DNA of 64,000 bases from the NCBI GenBank assembly GCA_002197995.1, contig NGZR01000008.1, positions 1,178,001-1,242,000 of the forward strand, in the 5' to 3' direction. Made by a program: the position numbers and the translations under genes. Source of the DNA: Gaeumannomyces sp. JS-464. Its lineage: Eukaryota; Ascomycota; Sordariomycetes; Magnaporthales; Magnaporthaceae. A model generated the notes under the pieces. The model was not told where the DNA came from, did not search any database, and saw nothing but the letters and a program-made list of their open reading frames with translations. Positions 52,487 through 63,061 of this stretch are shown piece after piece; the stretch's first letter is position 1; each line of letters starts with the position of its first letter.

Positions 52487-54750
52487 ATATCCGTAACCTT
52501 AATAACAGTCACCGACGGATCGAATTTGCCCAGAGGTTAAATGCCTACCAGCACGACCTTAACAAGGTTCCCCATACCCGAGCCGGCTTTTTTAGCCTTT
52601 GGAAGCACGTCGTTTATGCCAGGGACCGTCAAGCATATGAGGCCGCTATGAACCGGCTTGTGGGAGAGTTTTTTGAGCAGACGAGTTTAATCAACTACCT
52701 GCAACAAACCGTCTGGCCTTCCCGACGGCAATGGGGTTGTTGCTATACCAAATTCAACTCCAATCAAGGCGTAATTAGCACCGCTGGCGTCGAAGGGAAT
52801 CACGGATCTCTTAAAACGTACGACCTTTCCGCTCGATCAACGATAGCCCAAGTTGAGCAGGCTACTCGCCTGCAAACGAGGCACAGAATCGCGGCCTTTA
52901 ACGACCGTAAAGGGCACTCCCACGCGCGCGTAAGGTGGGATTACGCCGGCCGTTCATGGGCAGGGGCCCTCCCTTTGCGAGCCTCGTTGTGGTGCCTTGA
53001 TCTCCTCGAACAGATCAACAACCGTGCAATATCAACGTTCCCCTCCCGCAAGCACCGAACCGGCCTAGAGATCGCCCCTTGCACCAACTCTACGCGTGCA
53101 CAATACGGCCTGCCCTGCCCCCACGAGCTTATTGCCTTAGAAAAAGCGCGGCGGCGGGATCCAAAAGCGCCTGGCTTACAGATCACCGCTGTAGATAGCT
53201 TTTGGCTGCACCCGGGCACTCGCTTTACGCACGACCCTTTAATCCGGGTGATAGAGCCGGTTGGGGTTAGGAAGGGCCGGCCTCCCGGCGCCGGCCCTTT
53301 TGGTAACGAGGCGCCGGCTGCACGGCCTCGCACGCGTGCGCGCACGGGTATAAGGGCCAGCGGAAGGCGGGATTACTCTCAACACGAATTGGGTGCTTCC
53401 CTGCAGGTACGGGACGAGGCTGACGAGGATCCCGTAGTTAGCCTCGGCACCCCCCTGCCCTCTTCGCCGGCCTCCCTACCTCTCAGACCGGCCGGGAGGG
53501 CTTCCGCACCTTCTCCAGCGACTGCGCCGGCTCCTGACGAGTTTTTTGATCCTTTTGCTAGTCCCTAGGCCCTTCCGTAGCCCTAGATAAACGGCCTCAA
53601 CGCCGTGCCCCTGCACTTTTCCTATCTAATTTAGCGGTTCAACATCGCGTTTTTGCTCGTTTATTAATAAATTGCTCGTGGCGATAACTTCTATTTGCTT
53701 CCCTTCTGTTGATTGCACGTCTGCCTGCATTGGAGCCTGTGTTCGTTTGTGCGTACGCGGCATAGAAAGGTCCATGCGCGCCGATATCGGGGTGGGGTGC
53801 GTGTAAGTGCAAAAAGGGTGCGTGGCCGCAAAGGTCCTCTCGGCAAAAGGGCGAGTAAACGCCAGGGCGCTATAAACGCAGCGGGCGGCGCAATAAGCGC
53901 CGCGGGTGGTAGAGAAACGCAGTCGGCCGGCAAAGTGCCGGAAAAAAGTAGGGCCGGGTGTAAGCGGAGGGGATCGCAACGGTCCCCCCCTAGGCCCGGC
54001 CAAAGAAAAAAATCGGGGGTTGGGGAGCCTATTCCCAGCCTAAAGTGCTCCTTGTGTGTTTATCGTGTGTTGACGATACGCTGCGCGGTTTGCCAATCAT
54101 AGGACGATCGAAGCCGTGCACGATACGGGTGACAAACAAAACCGCTCAGGATCTTAAAAATCTTGCGCGTGCGTGCTTATGCAGCAGGCCAAACTTGCGC
54201 CGTGCGATCGTGGGTGCGGCCGACCGAGGAGGAGTCGCGTGGATGAAAGGGACGAGGAGTCCCGAAAATGGCGGGGGACGGCGGCGGCCGGGCCGGCTAT
54301 TCGTCCAATGTGTGCTAACTGCTTAACCGGCCTGCAGTCTTCTTGTGTGTTTCGAAATCGTATCGTCGCGTGTCGTATACCCGCGAGGCGAAGGCGATGA
54401 AAGTCAAAGGGCGGTTAGCCTGGTGATGCGCGGAGGTTGGAGCAATCCAATTGTCGAAGGTTTCGGCGCGCGCGAAGCGCGCCCTGGGCGATAGGGTGCA
54501 GACCTTCCCATCAGCTGGCAATAGGCACCCCGAACCTTTGCCAGCCTACGTTTTCTGCTCTTTTGGCCCAGTTGCGTTGCCGACGTCGTTGTTGAAAGGA
54601 GTCGGAGAACGCGGTTCAAACAGGGCCAAATGGCCTGTTAGAACCTGTTATGCATCCGGCTCATTTTGGTGGCCCGCAACACCAAAATCGCCGGGTTTCC
54701 TTAGCGGCCACTAACATTGGGTCCCACAGGAAGAATTTTTCGGGGGAAGG

Positions 54751-54751
54751 T

Positions 54752-54783
<32 letters not shown>
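54751..54783 (+). repeat. (TAG)n microsatellite, right side
   Basis: About ten GTA/TAG units directly after the 5' end of element Q. Confidence 0.92.
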
Positions 54784-54784
<1 letters not shown>

Positions 54785-55396
54785 TTTATGAACGCCGGGC
54801 AGCAAGCTGCAACTGCACGAGGAGTATCACGGCGTGGCAAGCTACAGTAAGTTAGGTACAGGCTGTCAATCAGGCTTTAATCTCCCCCACGTGGTTCTGT
54901 CTCTTCAGAACCTCCAGGTGGTTCCTGAAGGGTGAGTCGTCGCATTGACCCGATGTTACCTGTATTTCCCCTATGCACAGTTGCCAAATCACCACTGTTC
55001 GTTACAAAACGTTTCTGAGAAAATGGAAAGATAGATTTATTTAAATCAACAATTTAGTTACAAATATGCCGGCTATTGAAAAGGGTAGAGCCTCTAGTCT
55101 TATATCCTATCAATCTCACACGAAATTGATTTGCATTTTATACCAAAAGTTGTTCCCTTTAGCTGTTATTTTACGTATAATTTATATAAGACTTTTATTT
55201 TTCGCCTTTGCATTACAACGTTGTACGTTTAAGTAACCCTATCAATAACAAGCTTTACAGTGCCGGAAAGCCCGCAAAAGGCTTTTGAAATGATACGTAG
55301 CTGGTCGTTGTACATATTCTTCGTAATTTATAATCGCGGAGTCAAAGAGCTGCGTTTTACTATGGGCGCCCATACTAAGTGCGGGGTCCGGAACTA

Positions 55397-55431
<35 letters not shown>
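54784..55431. other. No gene; includes a 34-G run
   Basis: A/T-rich sequence without coding frames, ending in CATACTAAGTGCGGGGTCCGG, which resembles the MITE arm at 7690-7720, then 34 consecutive G (55397-55430). Confidence 0.4.
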
Positions 55432-55432
<1 letters not shown>

Positions 55433-55472
55433 GTCACGGCTCTGGCATATCTAGCAAAGCCCAATCCCACTA

Positions 55473-55754
55473 TGTCACACGGAAGCGGTCACGTGGACGG
55501 GGATTAGCCCGATCCCCCGCAGGGAATTGGTGCCCAACTCAGAGTGAGGCGACCAATGGGGCCAAGGCCGGAGAAGATGCCCCGGACACTCGGCCACCGC
55601 ACGGACCACAAAGTCCCTCTATTTATTCCCTTCCTCCCTCTTGATTCTCCTCGGCAGATTCTGGCTCCTTAAGCATCTCTTAAGGCCCTGAAAGATTATT
55701 AGCTTTCATGAAGTAATACAATCTATTCCAAGCCGACATTGTCCCCTTGTTACA
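55473..55754 (+). repeat. Solo LTR-C, 282 bp
   Basis: TGTCACACGGAAGCGG...CCCTTGTTACA with CACTA duplications at 55468-55472 and 55755-55759. Confidence 0.93.
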
Positions 55755-55795
55755 CACTAGGCCAAAAGGACGAGAAGATACAAGTTCCTTAACTT

Positions 55796-57424
55796 TGTAA
55801 GGAGTTGGCCCGTGCACCGGTGCCCTACTTCACCCACGAGAGCGTCACCCACCGGATTGTCACCTCTCTCTAATAACACAAACAATACAGAGCTGTTTCC
55901 CTCTTTTGCAAGCGGCCCTGCGGCCGCCCTACACCTCCAACAGGTTATAAGCCCTCAATTCCCATCGGAATGAAGCTACTTACAATCTCTTTTGGCCGGT
56001 GGCCGCGTTATTTTTCGTTTTAAAGGCCGGTGGCTGCACAATAACGTCTTCCGGTGGAAGACGTCTCTCGGTGGGAAATATCGCCCGGTGGGCATCACGT
56101 ACTATTTATTTTGCTGTCACCCGGTGGGCGATAACGGGCCGTTTGCCCTACCTTTTCTTGTGGGCCGTTGCCCTACTTCCCTACTACTTTTGGGCCGCTG
56201 CCCTACCTCTGTCAATTTCTGTTTCACAACAACAATAACGACGGCAGTCGCCTACCGCCCACCACCGCCCGAAATGTCTTCTACCTACAAAAAGGCAACT
56301 GTCAAAATACCTGCCTTGTAGGGGCCTTCCAATTTGGAGGCGTGGAAGCGCGCCGTTAAGGTGCATTTGATCGCGGGCGGCGCCGACGATCACATTAGCG
56401 ACAACCCGCCTCCTCAACCCAACGATCCGGCCGCCCTTAAAGCCTGGAAAGCTGAAAGGGTCCTCGCTTGGTACTTTATCAAGCAATCAATCACGGAGGT
56501 TACCAACGAGCTTAAGCGATAAGGCTGGAGCTCCAAAGCCGACGATTCCACCCGCGACCCTAAGGCCTTTTGGCTCGCCGTTACCACTAAAATCGGCCAG
56601 AGTACCGACGCCCAATTCGATGGCTTAATAAAAGAGTTCGTTAATTTCGAGGTATCCAAATATAACGATGTTAAAAAATACACCAACCGTTAGCTCGAGC
56701 TTAAAAGACAAATAGAGGAAGCCGGCGTTGTAATTCCGGACAGTTTTTTCGTTAATCACCTCGTTAAGGGTTTCCGAAAGCATTATCCAGTCGCCGTCAC
56801 CGTCGCTTTGAGCGCCCACCCAGTGCCCGCCGGCCGCACCCCGATCCAAATTATCCAGGCCGTTATCGAAAACGTGATTATTTTCGAGTCGGCCGACCTT
56901 TCCCTAGCCAATACTAACGCGCCCACCGCTTGCACCAAAAGGAACTGTTTAGTGGTTTTTCGCTTACCCCACCACGACCGGTGCGGCAGGCACCATACAA
57001 AGGGTGACGACGGGTGCTAGCTATTGCACCCTGAGCTGGAGGAGGAATACTATAAGCAAAAGCAGCAGGCCGCTGCATAGACTACAGGAACAGGAACGGT
57101 TGGAGGAGCTAACCCCCGGGCCGTTAATTATACCTTTAAAATGCCTGTTAACCGCGGCAGCGCTGGACAGTATGCCATGTAATTAAAAGATTTAACACCA
57201 CGAATATCGGGCTGTTGGTAGCAGTTGCCGGCTGGAAATAGCTTTACTTTTGTGACGCTTTTGTGGTTGTAGGGGGGTGTGAGGAGTTGGCCCGTGCGCC
57301 GGTGCCTTACTTTACCCACGAGAGCGTCACCCACCGGATTGTCACCTTTCTCTAAAAACACAGACAATACAAAGCTGTTTCCCTCTTTTGCAGGCGGCTC
57401 TGCGGCCGCCCTACACCTCCAACA
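55796..57424 (+). mobile_element. Copia-B, second copy (1.63 kb)
   Basis: 147-bp LTRs at 55796-55942 and 57278-57424, duplications AACTT at 55791-55795 and 57425-57429. The empty site is seen at about 23775 (AAGTTACCTGACTTGTATCC). Same layout as copy 1: GGTTATAAGCCCTC primer site, GGT-centred palindromes at 55994-56135, gag only. More C-to-T/G-to-A mutated than copy 1. Confidence 0.94.
56274..57180 (+). pseudogene. Copia-B gag, copy 2
   Basis: It starts MSSTYKKATVKIPAL and then meets several stops (for example at about 56320, 56520 and 56693). WKAERVLAWYFIKQSITEV and LSAHPVPAGRTPIQIIQ are conserved with copy 1. It ends at the same point, before any protease. Confidence 0.85.
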
Positions 57425-57697
57425 AACTTGTATCCCACGTTGGGCTTAGTACCTTGGTGCAAACGAGACATGGCTGCGCCTGCCCAACGGGGCACGCCGC
57501 GCCATCGCGGGGGTCCGGAAGTGGGGGTTCCGACTTAAAAAAAATACTTAACTATGGTTAAGCTTATTAAGGTAAAATATTACAATGCCGCCAATTTTCA
57601 CACAAAGCTAATTTCGTCATCGGAACGTCAAAAAGTGAAACAAAACTACTATACGGCTTTTGTTAAAGTCGTGATCCAAAGTTGAGAAAAAGGGTAC

Positions 57698-57885
57698 TGT
57701 TATGGCTGGTAGGGGGTGGAAGGGGCAGCGTACCCCAACCCTTATCGCATGGATAAGGGAGTGGGGCACCTACAGAGATGTTATTTGCAGGTCTGTCCTC
57801 CCGGCCTCCGGCCTCCAACTCTCTCCTGGAAGGAGACCACCATTTACCACAGATATCGCAATTGAACCCCCTGCTGTTCGCGATA
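57698..57885 (+). repeat. Solo LTR-J, 188 bp
   Basis: TGTTATGGCTGGTAGG...TGTTCGCGATA with GGTAC duplications at 57693-57697 and 57886-57890. Confidence 0.9.
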
Positions 57886-58069
57886 GGTACGAACAAAACG
57901 GCGCAGCAACGTTACGGCGTGGTTTTACCAGGGCCACCGGGCATTGCCTTCAACGTTGCAGCGTTTATCACGTAATTGTCATGGCGCCGCCACCCTGGCG
58001 TGGCTGGGCGCCAGGCGACCCACCAAGCGGCCCCACCCAATTGCCTACCTTAGGGCAATCGATCCAAGC

Positions 58070-58565
58070 TGTCAGACTTTTTAGCACCAAAGAGGGATTG
58101 TTTGTGATGTGGTTCTTGATATTGTTGAGGTTCTGTCGCTTTTTCCGTTGTTTTGCTTCCTTTCCTTGAGGCGAGTTCCCTTTCTTATGTAGCTCCTCTG
58201 GTAATCCTTTCAAGGACTTTGACCAGTGTATTGTTGAAATGGGTTGAGCCATAGCTCAAGATTCCTTACATTGCTTGTTTTCATACTTCTGTCTAAGCTG
58301 TGAGAAGGGCTGGTTTTATATACATGAGGGACAGCCTGGTGTGGCTCGTGCTCCAGTCACTGGCAGGGCCATGTGACATTTGTCATCTCAACATGTATAA
58401 CCCTGCTTGTGTCTCTGTTGCTATTCTTATCCGTAGAGGGTTTCCAAACTATGTCCCAGTCCTGAGGTGACAATGGTAGAACCTTTTGCCACATTGGAGC
58501 CTAGTGTTTTGCCACTGGGGCGCGGCCCTTTGGGATGCAACCTCAAATCCATTTTCAGGCTGACA
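58070..58565 (-). repeat. Solo LTR-K with LTR-L nested
   Basis: Plus-strand ends TGTCAGACTTTTTAGC and TTCAGGCTGACA, duplications CAAGC at 58065-58069 and 58566-58570. About 329 bp without the nested LTR. A second, plus-orientation copy is at 62286-62921. Confidence 0.85.
58232..58393. repeat. Solo LTR-L, 162 bp, inside LTR-K
   Basis: TGTTGAAATGGG...CATCTCAACA with TGTAT duplications at 58227-58231 and 58394-58398. The 62-kb copy of LTR-K is uninterrupted at this point. Confidence 0.87.
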
Positions 58566-58772
58566 CAAGCCGTGCAACGCACAACCTCTTCCTTTTCGTT
58601 CTTTAGTTCTAGATAGCCAATTCAACCAAGAGGGTTTGTTGCAGCCCGGACTCTTCGCCCTTGTTGGTGCCGTGACAGTAATTTAATTCAATTGGGCACC
58701 ATAGCCTGGAGACCATAGAGGTCCCCAGACCATAAAATGTTTTCATGTTTTTATTGCGTCATTTAAACATTA

Positions 58773-59315
58773 GGGCGTGTTCGGTGGTAGTGGTTTTTTG
58801 GTTTTTTAACCCTAGGCCGGTTTTTTGCATACGGATAGTCCCGAAATATGCATAACCAGGGGCCTTGCAATAAAAAATGTGCCTTTATAAATAGTTTTAT
58901 ATCTATTTTTAAACGTATCACTTTTGCAAATAAAATTCCTAATTTGGACGGTGGCAAAAAAAAAAACACCTTATTCCTATTTGATCCTATGTACACGTGC
59001 CTGGCCCTCCTGGCCCTCGTGGCCCTTTTTGGGCCTCGAAATTTCTCAAGGACAAAAGCTCCGTAAAAGGCGGGAGGGTGGCCGGCTTTATATATTCGTC
59101 GTTCCAAACCCCGGTCAGGAGGTGGCAAAGAAGGTGGCCAGGAGCTGTATCAACGCGACTCGTTGGCTTGGGTAAAAAAAATACTTCGGGCGTGTCTTTG
59201 AAGCGATTTTCACAAGGGCCAGGAAGCCCCTTGCCCGGATCCGCAAACCGATAAACAAGCGGTTTTTAAAAATAATATGGAAAAAACAAAAACACCTTTA
59301 CCACCGAACATGCCC
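58773..59315. mobile_element. PIF/Harbinger-like MITE, 543 bp
   Basis: GGGCGTGTTCGGTGG...CCACCGAACATGCCC with TTA at 58770-58772 and 59316-59318. Internal sequence is shared with 5024-5819 (CTAGGCCGGTTTTTTGC, GTATCAACGCGACTCGTTGG). Confidence 0.85.
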
Positions 59316-59767
59316 TTAATTCGTGAACCATTTCAAGTTTGTCAGCTCCAATCTTCATTATCTTAACGGCAGCCACTTAGTTACTAATCCAACTGACGAC
59401 CACTCCCCGCGTCGAAGCGCAGTTTACATTATGTTTCACTCGGATCTTCGTATATTGTACTCAAAACCGTGCTTATGTATATTAAAGAACCCTGTTTACG
59501 TATCCGATACGGCCTTGTAGCTTCTCGATTAAATTGATACCGCATGTTTGCTTTATAAACTAATACACAATGTACAAGTGAAAAGTATTTAAAGAGACAA
59601 TTTTATAAGCTAAGACAAAACTTCAAAAATATAAGTAGGCACGCTTATCAATCCATTTATTGAGTTACGGTTTATAAGCCAAATCTGATTTTAAAAAACA
59701 ACTGAGTTTAACACTAGGCTGTTTGTTAGTGCGAGCTTTTCTCCTGTGGGCCCGGAAATTTCCGTAG

Positions 59768-60181
59768 ATGGCGGATAGCAATTACCAATGTGTTAGGGGC
59801 AACCTGCTGCGGCCCCACAAGGACTTTTGCCGAGCCTTCATTGCCGACATCATCATCTTCAGCGACTCCTTCCTGGAAACCATCTTCCCCCTCTTCCAGG
59901 ACAATAACATTTCGATCTACACTACGAAGTCGTTCACCAGCTACCCCAGCGTTAAGCTCCTTGGCGTTTACGTCGACTCTATGAGGTTGTCCACAACGGA
60001 GGACCGCACGCAAGGCTTCCGCGACTGGATCATGCTAACAACCTTGAAGGAGCTTGAGGCCTTTATCGGCGCCTCCCGGTGGCTATGCAAGCCCTCCAAG
60101 CTCGAGATAAACCCCCCTTCTGATTTGCCGCTAATCCATTTCTGTGTCAAAATTAGATGTAACTCAGCTGCTTCTCATTAA
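59768..60181 (+). pseudogene. Ty3/gypsy reverse-transcriptase fragment
   Basis: LRPHKDFCRAFIADIIIFSD contains the RT active site with Ala in place of the first Asp (usual F-x-D-D). LFQDNNISI, SYPSVKLLGVYVDSMRL and TLKELEAFIGASRWL follow, as in fungal gypsy elements. No LTR or other pol domains are attached. Confidence 0.75.
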
Positions 60182-60364
60182 TTACGACGCGTTAAGACAA
60201 TTTGTGCTTTACCCACAGATGTCAGCTTTTGCATAGCAAAAGTATTTAAACAAGTTACGTTTCTAAATGTAATGGAACAAGAATACTGCTCTCTAAGAAA
60301 AGCTCTTCAGGTCTTCGTGCAAAGGGGAATATAATGAATTTATCATTGTAATTTCAAGTGTTTA

Positions 60365-60846
60365 GTGCTAACGGTTAAAATGTCTGTGCTGGAAGGGGAT
60401 ATTGTTGTAACCCTATGGTCATCTCGGCTATTAGTAATAAAGGTCATTATTTCTCTACAAACCGCAAGCCGAACATTTTATGGTGTAATAACTGTAAATC
60501 CAGATGAGTTTTTACATGATTGGCCGGATTCAACACAATTATTATGGGTTTACAATAATGAGCATTCGATAAATGTGTGGCAAGAAGCCACGCCGCCGAA
60601 TTTTTGGAAGAAGAATCAAAGTGCGTAATTGACAATATATTTGGGCATTATGAAAATGATGCAGGTGTTGTATACTATGCTGTAAAATGGGCTGGATACG
60701 ACTGCCCAACGTGGAAGCTCGAAAAAGATATCGAAAATTCGACGCAACTTTGCGATTACTACAACGACCTAAGATTTAATTTGCAATCATACGATCGAAT
60801 GGGAAAATTGCCCTTTCTAAATACCACTAGCGAGATTGAAAAATAA
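60365..60846 (+). pseudogene. Small chromodomain protein, probable frameshift
   Basis: The second frame (60577-60846) has CVIDNIFGHYENDAGVVYYA and VKWAGYDCPTWKLEKDIENS, a recognisable chromodomain with the aromatic-cage-type Y and W positions, and ends SEIEK. The first frame (60365-60610) gives TVNPDEFLHDWPDSTQLLW and INVWQEATPP and overlaps it, so a one-base change near 60600 would fuse them. No integrase is attached, so it may be a host-type gene and not a chromovirus tail. Confidence 0.5.
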
Positions 60847-60972
60847 AAGGGCTATGGAATCCTGGTATAAGATACGGACCTTTAAAAGAAAACTAAATCA
60901 CGTTACCTAATTTTAAGAAGCTCATCACGTCGAACAACCCATTAGTATCAGCAATAGAGGGAGGTAATCGTG

Positions 60973-61120
60973 TAACATGCTGCGCATTGGAAAGGTTCTT
61001 GCGGGGAGATCTCAAAGGTTTAGGCCACGCAACAGTTCGATTCTTGCTTCAAGTAGTGGGTAGCATAATACAGAAACACAAAACGGGTAGCTGTTTGCCT
61101 TCCAGGATTTCCCAGCAGGA
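60973..61120 (-). repeat. LTR-G-like segment, minus orientation, split by LTR-F
   Basis: Begins TGTAACATGCTGCGC and matches the reverse complement of 43975-44124. It continues after LTR-F at 61510 with CAGGAATCCTGCAGGCTCGC and the TATATACACCC box. The outer end was not found. Confidence 0.6.
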
Positions 61121-61509
61121 TGTTACAATCAAGGTGCTCCCCTCCTAAGGTAGGGCGCCTCAGGGGTGGACAGGACAGTAGCTCTGGTGAACGCTTCAAT
61201 GGTAAACTGGGTGCTTGGGAGGTAACGGTCTGATTGCTTGCCCCAAGGGTTGCTTGGGAGCTAACTTAGATTGACCGATGCTGACGCCTCAGTCAAGAAC
61301 TATCTACTGTGTAAGGAAAGCCCTCCTTATATACCTGTGCTCCCATGCCGCTACGTCTGCCTCTCCTTGGTCTTTGTGAAACCCTCGAAACTCGTGTCTG
61401 CTGACATAACGATGTCACATGATCATGGCTGCGGGGTAAGAGTGCGTTCCCAGGCTGCCCCCTCTCCTGCGGCCGCCTGTGGCCTCCTTCCCTGGCCATG
61501 GTCGTAACA
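61121..61509 (+). repeat. Solo LTR-F, 389 bp
   Basis: TGTTACAATCAAGG...CATGGTCGTAACA with CAGGA duplications at 61116-61120 and 61510-61514. A truncated copy starts at 41371. Confidence 0.9.
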
Positions 61510-61854
61510 CAGGAATCCTGCAGGCTCGCTCCCTTTATATACACCCTTTGGTGGTCAGAGTTTGGATAGTGTCAGTGACTTTTATGATGCTTCCTCATTC
61601 TTGTAGAACACTGTGGATCCCAAAGGCAGGGTCCCCTAACAGAGGATCACATGCACTGCGGAGCAGTGCACGGAGTCCTCGTTGCCCTTGGTGATCTCAA
61701 GGGCCCTCAGAGATCTATAAGATGGGAGCTCAACTCCCGTTCTCTTCTCCGATAGATTCTTCCCTTTAAACAATCAAGCAGAATCCAAGTATCATAAGTT
61801 GCACACCTGAAGTTGTGCAACCTGTGATCAGGGACTCTTGCTTGGAAGCCACAA

Positions 61855-61886
<32 letters not shown>

Positions 61887-62198
61887 TCTCACCTAGATCC
61901 AGGCGTGACAGGAGTGGAGAGTGTCCTAATATACATAGAGTTAAAGGCTAATGGAACCTACTAGAAGATATGTTTTAACATCCTCCACATAGTTGCAATA
62001 TGGTTCCGCCATCGCTGTAAAATCTTCTAAAGTGTAGCAATACTTTCTGCCCTTTGACAGATAGCCTCTACGCCCACCGTAGTTGTCATGCTCGGGCGCT
62101 TGACGGGATGCTTACATGTGCTCGTGCACGTGCACGGGCCTTCGCCTCCATGTCCCCACGTGATACCGCTTTCACGACAGAAGGTATCGCCTCCACTG
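61510..62198. other. No gene; repeat debris and a 27-C run
   Basis: Continuation of the LTR-G-like segment, then sequence with a CTATAAGATGGG box (about 61718) and a run of 27 C (61860-61886). No coding frame recognised. Confidence 0.4.
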
Positions 62199-62199
62199 T

Positions 62200-62285
62200 T
62201 GTGGCGCGGCGCGCCCTCACGGGCTGGCCGCTCCAGGACCCACCGGTCGCATGGTCACGTGACGGCCCAAGCATTTAGCCCTTGG
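62200..62285 (+). repeat. LTR-D-like fragment
   Basis: TGTTGTGGCGCGGCGCGCCCTC resembles the start of the LTR at 17187. It ends abruptly at LTR-K. Confidence 0.5.
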
Positions 62286-62921
62286 TGTCAGCCTAAAAAT
62301 GGATTTGAGGCAAATTCACCACTAGAACACTGGTGGCGTTCATAAGAACCTTTTACAACTTGGGACTGTAGGTTACATCCCAAAGGGCCACGACTTAGTG
62401 GCAAAAGGTTAGAACTTAAAGGCTCCGGTGTGGCAAAGGTTTTATTATTGCCACCTAAGAACTGGGACAAAGTTTGGAAACCCTGTACGGATAAGAATGG
62501 CAACAGAGACACAAGCAGGGTTATACACTGGTCAGGGTCCTTAAAAGGATCACCGAAGGAGCTACATAAGAAAGGGAGCTTGCCCCAAGAAAAGGAGGTT
62601 GAGAGGGCAAGCAACAGAATATCAACTACATTAAGAATCAAATGACAACCAATCTTATGGTGCTAAAAATGTTTGACTGTTGATCCACGTGATTTAGCGC
62701 GTGCATCCAGAAGGGGCCTACGCCTCGTGGAGCAGCAGGCTTAGGAACCGTGCGCTTCCACGAGCCTATAAAAGGGGATCTTGCGATCCCCTTCCTGTAA
62801 CTAGATTCCTACGCAGACATGCATTAGAACCAGACCCCCAGTTTCCAGATTTATAGATCTTTGTTTCGTTTCTATGGAGATTTCCGAGCCTACAGGAGTA
62901 ACACTCCTATTAACACTGACA
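62286..62921 (+). repeat. LTR-K copy with LTR-M nested
   Basis: TGTCAGCCTAAAAATGG at the left and GTTTGACA at the right (split by LTR-M). It matches the reverse complement of 58070-58565. No outer duplication was found. Confidence 0.75.
62678..62915 (+). repeat. Solo LTR-M, 238 bp, inside LTR-K
   Basis: TGTTGATCCACGTG...CTCCTATTAACA with TTGAC at 62673-62677 and CTGAC at 62916-62920, a one-base difference of C-to-T type. It carries CCTATAAAAGGGG as TATA box. Confidence 0.87.
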
Positions 62922-63061
62922 ATAACACCTGTGTCCTGGGCCCACCAACGTGGGACCCGCAGACCCCCACTCCTCTATCTGTGATCTAAGGCCCTACTGG
63001 CCGTGACAACTGCCTTTAGTGCGGTTTCAGCGCTTATAATTTAAAGCTCATCGCCTGATGA

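Larger units (their letters stand above)
50916..53568 (+). pseudogene. MULE transposase, one stop plus a solo LTR
   Basis: It starts MNEVITISSDDEAAGSSDD with six to seven copies of an SSDDEAAG repeat. A DNA-binding-like region (TSQISTCNYGFVMQRLK, WTFLRPLFADPTIRTRS) is followed by the catalytic core: LQIDVTYKTNRNNMHLL (first Asp), ALTDSDSRICTAF (second Asp), then a single TAG at 52122-52124 before FPFAKMQLCVYHINADV. The LTR at 52317-52486 follows. Removing 175 bp leaves 826 codons in one frame. The C-terminus has the SWIM-like QYGLPCPHELIALEKARR. Closest known type by motif is the fungal Hop family. Confidence 0.88.
50757..53839 (+). mobile_element. MULE (Hop-like DNA transposon), 3.08 kb
   Basis: Terminal inverted repeats of over 40 bp (GAGGATATTTGCGGCCACGC... 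at the left, complement at the right end) with 8-bp duplications TCGGCAAA at 50749-50756 and 53840-53847. The uninterrupted site is visible in element Q copy 1 near 30670. It holds one transposase gene and a nested solo LTR-A. Without the LTR it is 2.9 kb. Confidence 0.9.
49628..54750 (-). mobile_element. LINE-like element Q, copy 2 (with Harbinger and MULE inside)
   Basis: A GAGT-repeat tail and the LINE 3' untranslated region (49650-49770) are followed, around two insertions, by 50661-50756 and 53848-54750. Together these give about 1.14 kb, close to copy 1. (TAG)n tracts on both sides suggest it entered a microsatellite and duplicated part of it. Confidence 0.75.
55432..57509. repeat. LTR-I copy with LTR-C and copia-B inside
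   Basis: TGTCACGGCTCTGG at the left and GGGGCACGCCGCGCCATC at the right match 23508-23859. Removing LTR-C and copia-B restores a sequence collinear with the 23-kb copy. The outer target duplication is blurred by G-rich flanks. Confidence 0.75.

Noticed and set aside
62286..62645. Protein-coding reading of the 62.3-62.6 kb frames
   Set aside because: The same sequence, inverted, at 58.1-58.6 kb has TG...CA ends and a CAAGC duplication, so it is an LTR.
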